A stretch of DNA of 64,000 nt from Sphingobacterium zeae. GTDB lineage: Bacteria > Bacteroidota > Bacteroidia > Sphingobacteriales > Sphingobacteriaceae. The stretch covers positions 3,038,001-3,102,000 of the forward strand of contig NZ_JAUTBA010000001.1 in the NCBI RefSeq assembly GCF_030818895.1, given 5' to 3'. The translations under genes were made by a program, and so were the position numbers. Shown here piece after piece: positions 38,782 through 46,739 of the stretch (position 1 is the stretch's first letter; the number at the start of each line of letters is the position of its first letter). A model generated the notes under the pieces. That model searched no databases. It was not told the DNA's origin and saw only the letters and a list, made by a program, of their open reading frames with translations.

Positions 38782-39852
38782 ATGACAAATTTAAAAACAA
38801 TACTAACACTAACTTTTGGAGCATCAACCCTGCTTCAAATGGCATGCAAAAATGCGCAAACAAATACGGTAAACGCAGTTAAACCCGTTATTGTGACCGA
38901 TGCTGTACGTTATGATTCGGATGATCCTGCAATTTGGATCAATAAGAGCGATCCGAGCAAGAGTTTGATTATAGCAACGGATAAAGATGCCGATGGAGCT
39001 TTATTCGTGTACGATTTGCAGGGTAAAATAGTCAAAGAAAAAGTGGTTTCCAATTTAAAACGACCAAACAATGTGGATGTAGCCTACGGTTTGGTATTGG
39101 GGGGGAAACCTGTCGATATCGCCGTCACAACAGAGCGTATGACCCATAAATTGCGTATTTTTTCACTACCTGACATGAAGCCGATCGATCAAGGGGGATT
39201 AGATATGTTTGTTGGTGAAACTGAGTCTGAATTCAGAGATCTAATGGGGATTGCCCTATATACTTCCCCAAAAGGAGAGATCTATGCTATTGTTGGACGG
39301 AAAAACGGACCAAAAGAAGGCTATTTGGGACAATATTTATTGGAGGATAATGGTTCTGGTACGGTAAAAGCTACATTGGTTCGCAAATTTGGTTCATTTA
39401 GTGGGAAAAAAGAGATCGAGGCAATAGCGGTGGACAATGAGCTTGGGTATATTTACTATTCGGACGAACAAGTTGGCGTAAAACAATACTATGCCGATCC
39501 AGCAAAGGGAAACCAACAGTTGGCATTGTTTGCTACAACAGGTTTTAAAGAAGATCATGAAGGTATTTCGATTTATAAAGTGACCGACAGTACTGGATAT
39601 ATATTGGTGTCGGACCAGGGGGCAAATCGTTTTCAGGTTTTTAGTCGGGAAGGAACCAAAAGCAATCCTTTCGAACATAAATATCTGAAGACTGTACCGG
39701 TTATGGCAACACAAAGTGATGGTTCAGAAACGACCTCTTCTAATTTAAATGAAACCTTCAAACATGGCTTGTTTGTTACTATGAGCGACGATAAAACATT
39801 CCATTACTACCGATGGGAAGATATTGCCGGAGCGGATTTGAAAAAGAAATAG
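38782..39852 (+). CDS. Beta-propeller (3-)phytase lipoprotein
   Basis: The start at 38782 (356 residues) gives a lipoprotein signal ending in LLQMAC. The mature part fits the calcium-dependent six-bladed phytase: DPAIWINKSDPSKSLIIATD, LKRPNNVDVAYG, EIEAIAVDNELGYIYYSDEQ, ILVSDQGANRFQVF. It cuts phosphate from phytate outside the outer membrane or in the periplasm. It ends the receptor/beta-helix/phytase operon. Phytase genes of this type are known to occur beside TonB receptors in other bacteria. Confidence 0.92.
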   Translation: MTNLKTILTLTFGASTLLQMACKNAQTNTVNAVKPVIVTDAVRYDSDDPAIWINKSDPSKSLIIATDKDADGALFVYDLQGKIVKEKVVSNLKRPNNVDVAYGLVLGGKPVDIAVTTERMTHKLRIFSLPDMKPIDQGGLDMFVGETESEFRDLMGIALYTSPKGEIYAIVGRKNGPKEGYLGQYLLEDNGSGTVKATLVRKFGSFSGKKEIEAIAVDNELGYIYYSDEQVGVKQYYADPAKGNQQLALFATTGFKEDHEGISIYKVTDSTGYILVSDQGANRFQVFSREGTKSNPFEHKYLKTVPVMATQSDGSETTSSNLNETFKHGLFVTMSDDKTFHYYRWEDIAGADLKKK

Positions 39853-39873
39853 GGTATAGAATAAGTGGTAGAT

Positions 39874-39912
39874 CAACAGTTGTGATTTGATTTGCAGCTG
39901 TTGCTCTTTTTT
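39874..39912 (+). terminator. Terminator of the phytase locus
   Basis: CAACAGTTG (39874-39882) pairs with CAGCTGTTG (39895-39903) with one G-T wobble and is followed by CTCTTTTTTG. Confidence 0.75.
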
Positions 39913-40065
39913 GTTCGAATTGATCCGTGAGCAGAAATTTGTATCTTTATTCTGTTGATGTATTTTATTTCTTTTTTATTCCAAATCATGAAATAGTGTA
40001 GACCGTCATTTTGATAGAGGTTTGGAAGTGTAGAAAAGCGAATATTTATTTAAAAGCTTTAGAAA

Positions 40066-40734
40066 ATGAATACGGTTAAAATACTATTGGTTGAAGATCA
40101 TATGGTCGTGCGTAATGGTATTAAATTACTTTTAGAATCTCATGGAGAATTTAAAGTAATAGGAGAAGCGTCCGATGGCACGGAAGCATTGGCTCAGTTG
40201 GCGGACGGAGTAGTGCCAGATATTGTTTTGACGGATGTAAGCATGGAATTAATGGATGGGATGGAGCTGTTAAAGAATATCAGACAAAAATATCCGTTTG
40301 TCAAAGTTGTGATATTGTCTATGCTAAGTCAAATTCGTTATGTTGTTGAGGGTTTTAAGAATGGATTGTCAGGATACTTGCTAAAAAATATCGATTACAA
40401 TGAATTACTTTTTGGATTAAAGCATGTCGCCGAAGGTGGTCGGTATATCAGTGAAGAAATTAGCTTAGCGTTGCTTGAGCAAGTATCTTCGCATCGACTG
40501 GATAATGATGATGGTGTTAATATCATCCTGGAGCTGGATCTAAATGAGCGAGAGCTAGAAGTGCTCGAATTGATTGCGGATGGTCTTACAAATCTAGAAA
40601 TTGCCGATAAAATTTTTTTGAGTAAGCGTACTGTAGAAGGGTATCGTCAGAACTTGCTCGATAAAACAAAAGTGAAAAATACAGCAGAACTGGTAAAATT
40701 TGCTTTTCAGCATGGTTTATTAAAAAAATCATAA
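40066..40734 (+). CDS. NarL/FixJ-family response regulator, orphan
   Basis: The 222-residue regulator has a receiver domain with D57 as the phospho-acceptor (IVLTDVSM), acidic pocket ED at 10-11, lysine in SGYLLKN, and a C-terminal LuxR HTH (about 155-215, LNERELEVLELIADGLTNLEIA). No kinase gene is adjacent; the partner must be elsewhere. It is closely related by eye to the regulator at 62794 and probably a paralogue. Confidence 0.94.
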   Translation: MNTVKILLVEDHMVVRNGIKLLLESHGEFKVIGEASDGTEALAQLADGVVPDIVLTDVSMELMDGMELLKNIRQKYPFVKVVILSMLSQIRYVVEGFKNGLSGYLLKNIDYNELLFGLKHVAEGGRYISEEISLALLEQVSSHRLDNDDGVNIILELDLNERELEVLELIADGLTNLEIADKIFLSKRTVEGYRQNLLDKTKVKNTAELVKFAFQHGLLKKS

Positions 40735-40778
40735 ATATATTCTTCAAATGTGTTTCACAAGAGAACGTATGGATTGTA

Positions 40779-41594
40779 TTAATCTACTTTTAATGATTTC
40801 TTAAAACGATTGTAAATAAATACACATAGTCCAATAACAATAAAGGGTACGCTCAGTATTTGCCCCATATTGATGAATAAAGAGTCTTCAAAATGTTCTT
40901 GATTTACTTTCAAAAATTCATCCAAAAACCGGAATGAAAACAGCAATATCAACAATAGGGAAAAATAGTTGCCGTCTTTAATTCGAAACTGTTTTTGCTT
41001 CCACAATCGATATAACACTATAAATAACAAGAAACAAAACAATGCTTCATAAAGTTGTGCCGGGTGTCGAGGTATGGCATCAATATGGGTAAATACAAAA
41101 GCCCAAGGTAAGTCAGTGGCTTTCCCGATCATTTCGGAGTTAAATAAGTTGCCGAGACGGATACAGGCTCCAGCTAAGGGAACAACCAAAGCAATACGGT
41201 CTGCAACATGAAGAAATGGAAGTTGCTGTTTTTTTGCAAATAAATAGATTGCAATAACGATGCCTATACCTCCACCATGGCTTGCTAGGCCACCTTCCCA
41301 TATCGCAACTATTTTTAAAGGATTATTTAAGTAATAGCTCGGATCGTAAAAAATTACATGCCCCAGTCTAGCGCCAATAATGGTACCCAAGACAATGTAG
41401 ATGCTGAGCTGATCTAAAAATTCGATTTTACGGCCTTCATTTTTTAATATTGATCTTAATACCCTATAACATAAGATAATACCCAATAGCCAAAATATAC
41501 CATACCAGCGAATTGGATGGTCAATAATTGGAATGACGAAGATATCAGGATCTATCTTCCAAGTTATATCATTCAATGTTAGATTACTTACCAT
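40779..41594 (-). CDS. lgt: Prolipoprotein diacylglyceryl transferase
   Basis: The 271-residue inner-membrane enzyme adds diacylglycerol from phosphatidylglycerol to the cysteine of lipoprotein signals. Seven or more hydrophobic segments and the family motifs GLASHGGGIG (about 100-112) and GNLFNSEMIGK are present. The many lipoproteins in this window depend on it. It is flanked by two plus-strand signalling genes and is probably transcribed alone. Confidence 0.96.
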   Translation of the reverse strand: MVSNLTLNDITWKIDPDIFVIPIIDHPIRWYGIFWLLGIILCYRVLRSILKNEGRKIEFLDQLSIYIVLGTIIGARLGHVIFYDPSYYLNNPLKIVAIWEGGLASHGGGIGIVIAIYLFAKKQQLPFLHVADRIALVVPLAGACIRLGNLFNSEMIGKATDLPWAFVFTHIDAIPRHPAQLYEALFCFLLFIVLYRLWKQKQFRIKDGNYFSLLLILLFSFRFLDEFLKVNQEHFEDSLFINMGQILSVPFIVIGLCVFIYNRFKKSLKVD

Positions 41595-41708
41595 ATGGTG
41601 ATTTATCGTGATGTTTTAGGAGATAAGTGTGTGGTAAAGCTTTTTCGTTACACTTATCATAAAAAAAATAAATATAATTGTAGACAGATCGTTATATAAA
41701 GAATACTG

Positions 41709-43631
41709 ATGACACAGAATTTGGAAAGATTTATTTTTTGTTTTCTATTGTTCCTATTGATGGTACAGATGTTTTCCTGCCATCAAAATGGCCCCCAGAC
41801 ATCTAAAAATAATAAAGAACAGGAAGATAATTCACTTACGTTAACCTATCAGGATACGTTACTAAAATATCTCTCTTTACAGGATTTTAAGGATCAGACT
41901 ATCATCACTAAGAAAGTACATGAATTTGGGAAAGATCAGTATTTCAATAAATCTGGCTATAATTGGATTTTTTTGGCGTATAGCTATCTTTTGCAAGATA
42001 AAATTGATTCTATTGAAATTGCATTGGATTATTTGGATGGGAAAGTGTCACCAGATTTGCGTGTGCTGAAAGATTATTTTAGAATTAGAGCTAATTTTAG
42101 TTTTGATCATGTCACGAATATAGGTACGATGGAAAAAATGATCGATGCTAAGGAATATGCGTTAGAAAATAAAAGTAGGTTTAGCTTTCTTTTTTTCAAT
42201 CTGTTGGCTAATGCAAACTATCGTCGAGCGGATTACAGACAAGCATTAAGAGATAATGAATCATGGTACTCTTATCATCCCAATAAATACGATCCACATG
42301 TTGCCCAAGCGTACCAGGAAATTAAATTTATGCAGTACATTGAATTACATGATGATAACAAATTAAAAGAAACATTGGATAGCTGTAAATATTACGCTAA
42401 TAAAACGGCAGATTCAGCGATAATCATGCGTATGTATAATCTGCAATCCCAATATTTCTTTAGCATCGGTAATAATCGAAAAGCTGTTGAGGCATCCCAA
42501 ATGTATTTTAATTATTTATCTTCGAGCAAGATGCTCAATTCCTATGCTTATGCTAATTTGGCAAAAAATTTCTTAAATAATCGTCAGATTGACTCGGCCA
42601 TATATTATTTTAATGCAGGATTACAGTTTATACGAACGCATAAAAGCAAGCAAAACAAATTGTTTTATTATCAGAATTTGCAATTAGCCTATGCATTAAA
42701 AGGAGATTATGAACAGGCTTATTTTACATTAGATTCTGCTTATCAAGATTATAAAAATAGTATAAAAAACATTGAAAATAATCGGATAAATGAGATTAAT
42801 ACGCGATATGAAACCGATAAAAAAGACCAAGCTATAAAACTTTTGAAAACGACCAATGCTTTTAACTATCAGATTATGGTTCAACAACGGTGGATATTTG
42901 TTATTTTATTTGCCCTTATCTTTAGCCTTGCATTTTTCATCTATTATCGAAATAAGCAGAAATTATTGACAAATATAAATCAGCGTATTATTGCGGAAAA
43001 TAGACAATTGATTTTAGAACAAAAAACACGGCAAAATCAGTTAAATCCACATTTTATTTATAACGCAATTGCTAATTTGCAAGGTTTGATCAGTAGCGAG
43101 CAAAAATCAAAAGCAAATCAATACCTCATTCTCTTATCCCGTCAAATTCGAGATATACTGGAATTAAATAGAGAAGAGTATATTTCTTTGGACCAAGAAA
43201 TTAAATCATTAAAGAATTATATACTTTTACAGCAGATGCGTTATCAAGATCTATTTGATTTTGAAATCGAGAGCGGTAATATTGATGTGGATGATGTCAT
43301 GATTCCACCTATGTTAATACAGCCGTTTGTTGAAAACGCTATTGAACATGCTTTTAAAAATTTAGATTATCGTGGTTACTTACAGATTCTTTTCAGTCAG
43401 ACGTCAGATCAATTGCATATTGTTGTCAGTGACAATGGCAGGGGAGTGCAGTCTGACAAGATAAATGCTGGACATAAGACTTCCTTATCACAGATTATTA
43501 CTAAAGAGCGTCTTGAGCTTTTGTTTAATGATCTAAAGCAGAAAGCAACGATTGAAATAAAACCCAATTATAGGGAAGATAATAGAGGATATCGTGTAGA
43601 AATCCATATCCCACTTGTTTTTACATTTTAA
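41709..43631 (+). CDS. TPR-containing sensor histidine kinase, LytS/YehU type
   Basis: The 640-residue protein starts with a lipoprotein-like signal (FSC, C24), a long TPR-like helical region (about 70-370), one transmembrane helix (about 397-415), then the His_kinase domain with NQLNPHFIYNAI (phospho-acceptor His near 448) and a HATPase with VENAIEHAF and DNGRGVQS. It belongs to the kinases that pair with LytTR regulators. The next gene (12 bases later) encodes one, so this is a complete two-component pair; the stimulus is unknown. Confidence 0.93.
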   Translation: MTQNLERFIFCFLLFLLMVQMFSCHQNGPQTSKNNKEQEDNSLTLTYQDTLLKYLSLQDFKDQTIITKKVHEFGKDQYFNKSGYNWIFLAYSYLLQDKIDSIEIALDYLDGKVSPDLRVLKDYFRIRANFSFDHVTNIGTMEKMIDAKEYALENKSRFSFLFFNLLANANYRRADYRQALRDNESWYSYHPNKYDPHVAQAYQEIKFMQYIELHDDNKLKETLDSCKYYANKTADSAIIMRMYNLQSQYFFSIGNNRKAVEASQMYFNYLSSSKMLNSYAYANLAKNFLNNRQIDSAIYYFNAGLQFIRTHKSKQNKLFYYQNLQLAYALKGDYEQAYFTLDSAYQDYKNSIKNIENNRINEINTRYETDKKDQAIKLLKTTNAFNYQIMVQQRWIFVILFALIFSLAFFIYYRNKQKLLTNINQRIIAENRQLILEQKTRQNQLNPHFIYNAIANLQGLISSEQKSKANQYLILLSRQIRDILELNREEYISLDQEIKSLKNYILLQQMRYQDLFDFEIESGNIDVDDVMIPPMLIQPFVENAIEHAFKNLDYRGYLQILFSQTSDQLHIVVSDNGRGVQSDKINAGHKTSLSQIITKERLELLFNDLKQKATIEIKPNYREDNRGYRVEIHIPLVFTF

Positions 43632-43643
43632 TTAATACATGAA

Positions 43644-44381
43644 ATGATTAAAGTTTATATTCTTGAAGATGAGCATAATATCTATTTGTATATTAAGTCT
43701 TTATTAGATGCGATACCCTATGTTCAAATAGTAGGGTATAGTCCATCCATTGCTCAGGCAGAGCGCGAATTGCCCACATCCAATCCGGATCTTATTTTAG
43801 CTGATATTCAACTGAAAGACGGATCAAGTCTATCCTTCCTTTCAGAGCTGAAATTAGACATTAATACCATTTTTATAACGGCCTTTAACCAGTATGCCAT
43901 AGAAGCACTCAACATAGGTGCAATTGCTTATTTATTAAAGCCTCTTGTTCCAGAGCAATTTATCGAAGCAATTGAAAAATGTTATAAAAAAAGTACAGAA
44001 TTTAGATTCAACAGTATGCAGTTAAGCATGGCTGAAAGCTATCTAAAGTCGCCTAGCAGGCCTCGGAAAATAGCGTTGCGTACATTTGAATATACCCAGA
44101 TAGTCAATATTGAGGATATTCTATATTGCCATGGCGACAAAGGTTATACCACATTTTATATCAAAGACAGCAAACCTATGATGGTTTCAAAAGTCCTAAA
44201 ACATTTTGAAACCATGCTTCCAGAATCAGATTTTATCCGCTGCCATCAATCTTATTTAGTACATGCAAACTATATAAAAAAGTATTATAAAGATGGGCAG
44301 ATTGAAATGTCTGATGGTAAAATGATTCCAGTTGCGACAAGAAAAAAAGATGTTATCCAACAATTCCTGAATGAAATATAA
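43644..44381 (+). CDS. LytTR-family response regulator
   Basis: The 245-residue protein has a receiver domain with phospho-acceptor D54 (LILADIQL), then a LytTR DNA-binding domain (about 150-240; CHGDKGYTTFYIKDSK, RCHQSYLVHANYI). Partner of the TPR kinase encoded 12 bases upstream. It contacts DNA by beta strands rather than an HTH. Target genes cannot be read here; the genes after it are a separate unit with its own operators. Confidence 0.95.
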   Translation: MIKVYILEDEHNIYLYIKSLLDAIPYVQIVGYSPSIAQAERELPTSNPDLILADIQLKDGSSLSFLSELKLDINTIFITAFNQYAIEALNIGAIAYLLKPLVPEQFIEAIEKCYKKSTEFRFNSMQLSMAESYLKSPSRPRKIALRTFEYTQIVNIEDILYCHGDKGYTTFYIKDSKPMMVSKVLKHFETMLPESDFIRCHQSYLVHANYIKKYYKDGQIEMSDGKMIPVATRKKDVIQQFLNEI

Positions 44382-44418
44382 GCCCTAAGCTAGCACATAC
44401 CATTTACATCAGCTTTAT

Positions 44419-44471
44419 TACTAAAAAATGTAGTAATATTCTTCTTTACTAAAATAATTAGTATATATTTG
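44419..44471 (+). promoter_or_regulatory. imuA promoter with two 17-bp operators
   Basis: Two sites of the form TACTA-N7-TAGTA are present: TACTAAAAAATGTAGTA (44419-44435) and TACTAAAATAATTAGTA (44447-44463). They agree at 14 of 17 bases and their centres are 28 bases apart. The first extends to an exact 8-bp repeat (TATTACTA/TAGTAATA). The second abuts TATATTTG (44464-44471), an exact -7 element, so binding would block polymerase. The predicted start lies near 44478. Confidence 0.75.
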
Positions 44472-44494
44472 TTTGTTATTAAATGGGAGGGGCT

Positions 44495-45235
44495 ATGATG
44501 TTAGAAGATAAACAGGCTTTGATCAGCAAGCTTAAAAGAGATCTGCTTGTCTGGCAGGGGGTACCTGAAGGGTCATGTGATGAAATTGCTATGGATTTGG
44601 GACCTTTGGAAAAAACTTTTCCAAATGGTACCTTTCCCAAAGGTGTAATACATGAATTTGTTAGTTTTAGCCGTATGGATAGTGCTGCATCCTGCGGTTT
44701 TATCGTTGGTATCCTTGGAAAACTAATGCGAAATGCTGGGATTTGTATTTGGATAAGCTCCGTACAAACCGTATTTCCGTCTGCAATCAGCACATTTGGG
44801 GTAGACCCTTCATCGATTGTTTTTGTTTCCATGCAGCAACAAAAAGATGTTTTATGGGCGATGGAAGAAGCGTTGAAATGTCCTGGTATAACAGCAGTAA
44901 TAGCCGAGATACATCAGCTGGATTTTGTTCAATCAAGACGGCTTCAACTTGCTGTTGAAAAAAGTAAAGTTACCGGTTTTATACTTCAACATAATCCGAA
45001 GCTATTGCTGGCCACCACTTGTGCGGCACGTTGGAAAGTCACTTCTTTGCCTAGTCAATCGGATGAGGGGTTACCAGGTATTGGCAACCCCTGTTGGAAT
45101 GTCGAGCTTCTTAAAGTAAGAAATGGTAAAGCAGCCAAAGGAAAAATAGTTTGGACGCCGAAGGGCTTTAAAATATTCTCCAACAAGGAGGTCGAGTCAA
45201 AAAATTGGAACTATAATTATCAAAATCTTGGTTAA
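44495..45235 (+). CDS. imuA: ImuA-like RecA-related protein of the mutasome
   Basis: The predicted protein (246 residues from 44495) belongs to the RecA/SulA-like ImuA group: it has the RecA-like core with ICIWISSVQTVFP and VIAEIHQLDFVQSRRLQLAVE. The Walker A segment is degenerate (HEFVSFSRMDSAAS rather than GPESSGKT), so ATP use is doubtful. The start is set inside a longer frame (ATG 44483) because the promoter start lies only 5 bases before it, while GGGAGGGG sits just before the inner ATG pair at 44495/44498. First gene of imuA-imuB-dnaE2, with a 2-base gap to imuB. Confidence 0.85.
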   Translation: MMLEDKQALISKLKRDLLVWQGVPEGSCDEIAMDLGPLEKTFPNGTFPKGVIHEFVSFSRMDSAASCGFIVGILGKLMRNAGICIWISSVQTVFPSAISTFGVDPSSIVFVSMQQQKDVLWAMEEALKCPGITAVIAEIHQLDFVQSRRLQLAVEKSKVTGFILQHNPKLLLATTCAARWKVTSLPSQSDEGLPGIGNPCWNVELLKVRNGKAAKGKIVWTPKGFKIFSNKEVESKNWNYNYQNLG

Positions 45236-45237
45236 TC

Positions 45238-46737
45238 ATGAAAAAGAGATTTGCGTCATTATGGTTTCGTTACTTAAAAACAGATTGGTTCACTGTGTGT
45301 AAACCACATTTGCAAGATATTCCCTTTGTTTTGTCGATCGCAGTTCAAGGAAAACTGATCGTTAGTGCGCATAATTTACCAGCAGAGCAAGCGGGCGTAT
45401 ATTCAGGTATGGCCATAGCGGATGCGCGGGCATTTATTCCATCACTTAAAATTATCCATGAACATGCAGGACTGTCTGAGAAATTGCTCCATTTTATTGC
45501 TGGTTGGTGCATAAGGTATACACCACAGGTTTCTATAGATGAACCCGACGGGATTATGTTAGATATTAGTGGTTGTACCCATCTTTGGGGCGGAGAATTA
45601 GCCTATTTAACACATATTGCTTCTACATTTAAACACCATGGTTATACTGTTCGCATAGGTATTGCTGATACCATTGGTGCCGCCTGGGCGATAGCGCATT
45701 TTGGAACTGATAATAGTATTATAAGAGAACAGGGCCAATCGGAGGCTCTTCTGCCTTTACATCCAGCAGCATTACGATTGGAAGATAATCAATTGAAGAG
45801 GTTGCAAGCGCTTGGATTACAATCCATAGGAAGTTTTGCTCACATGCCCCGGACAGTTTTGCGTAGGAGGTTTGGCGCTAGTCTGCTGCTTCGCCTAGAT
45901 CAGGCTATGGGATTAGAGGACGAATTTATTACTCCTATAAAGTCTATTTTACCATATGAACAGCGTTTACCTTGTCTGGAACCAATATGTACACCAAATG
46001 GTATTGCTCTGGCATTAGAAGATTTAATAAATAAGTTGTGCAAACGATTGTCTGCAGAGGGTAAAGGATTACGTACAGCCAAATTAGACTGTCATCGGGT
46101 AGATGGAAAAATAAAGACAATTACTATTGAAACAAGTCGTGCTACAGCTCAGGTAAAACATATTCTTCAGCTATTTGAACTAAAAATTTCACAAATTGAA
46201 CCCGCATTGGGCATTGAATTATTTACGCTGGGTGCATCCAAAGTAGAGGCCGCAGACCCTGTTCAGGAAAATCTTTGGGACAATCGAATTGGACTAAAAA
46301 GTCCATTGGTTACCGAACTTTTAGATCGTTTAAAAAGCAGAGATTCCAGTTGTGAAATATTACGATATGTTCCATCTGCGCACTATTGGCCTGAACGATC
46401 CATGAGAATAGCTGCTTCCACCGATGAGGTCGCATCTCCTGACTGGCAAACCGAGCGTCCACGTCCGACACGACTATTAAGGGTTCCCGAGCGTATTATA
46501 GTCACAGCACCTATACCCGATTATCCTCCCTTACTGTTCCGTTATAAAGGAGATACCTATACTATCAGAAAAGCAGATGGTCCTGAACGTATTGAGCGTG
46601 AATGGTGGATTGATCCAGGTGAACATCGGGATTACTATGCTGTGGAAGATATAGAAGGCCGGCGGTTTTGGCTGTATCGATCTGGACATTACGGCGGTCA
46701 GGCAGACGAATGGTTTTTACATGGTTTTTTTGCATAA
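45238..46737 (+). CDS. imuB: ImuB-like Y-family polymerase-related protein
   Basis: The 499-residue protein resembles the polymerase thumb and fingers of Y-family enzymes (GIADTIGAAWAIAHFG, LQALGLQSIGSFAHM) but lacks the first catalytic carboxylate motif. SLWFRYLKTDWFTV stands where DxDxFFAxVE should be, and SIDEPDGIMLDISG replaces SIDEAFLD. This is a known ImuB trait: an inactive polymerase that bridges DnaE2 and the sliding clamp. The gene is 2 bases after imuA and 2 bases before dnaE2. Confidence 0.88.
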   Translation: MKKRFASLWFRYLKTDWFTVCKPHLQDIPFVLSIAVQGKLIVSAHNLPAEQAGVYSGMAIADARAFIPSLKIIHEHAGLSEKLLHFIAGWCIRYTPQVSIDEPDGIMLDISGCTHLWGGELAYLTHIASTFKHHGYTVRIGIADTIGAAWAIAHFGTDNSIIREQGQSEALLPLHPAALRLEDNQLKRLQALGLQSIGSFAHMPRTVLRRRFGASLLLRLDQAMGLEDEFITPIKSILPYEQRLPCLEPICTPNGIALALEDLINKLCKRLSAEGKGLRTAKLDCHRVDGKIKTITIETSRATAQVKHILQLFELKISQIEPALGIELFTLGASKVEAADPVQENLWDNRIGLKSPLVTELLDRLKSRDSSCEILRYVPSAHYWPERSMRIAASTDEVASPDWQTERPRPTRLLRVPERIIVTAPIPDYPPLLFRYKGDTYTIRKADGPERIEREWWIDPGEHRDYYAVEDIEGRRFWLYRSGHYGGQADEWFLHGFFA

Positions 46738-46739
46738 AG

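Noticed and set aside
46668..46739. Longer N-terminus for DnaE2 overlapping imuB
   Set aside because: The extra 24 residues do not fit the PHP-domain start, and the ATG at 46740 lies two bases after the imuB stop.
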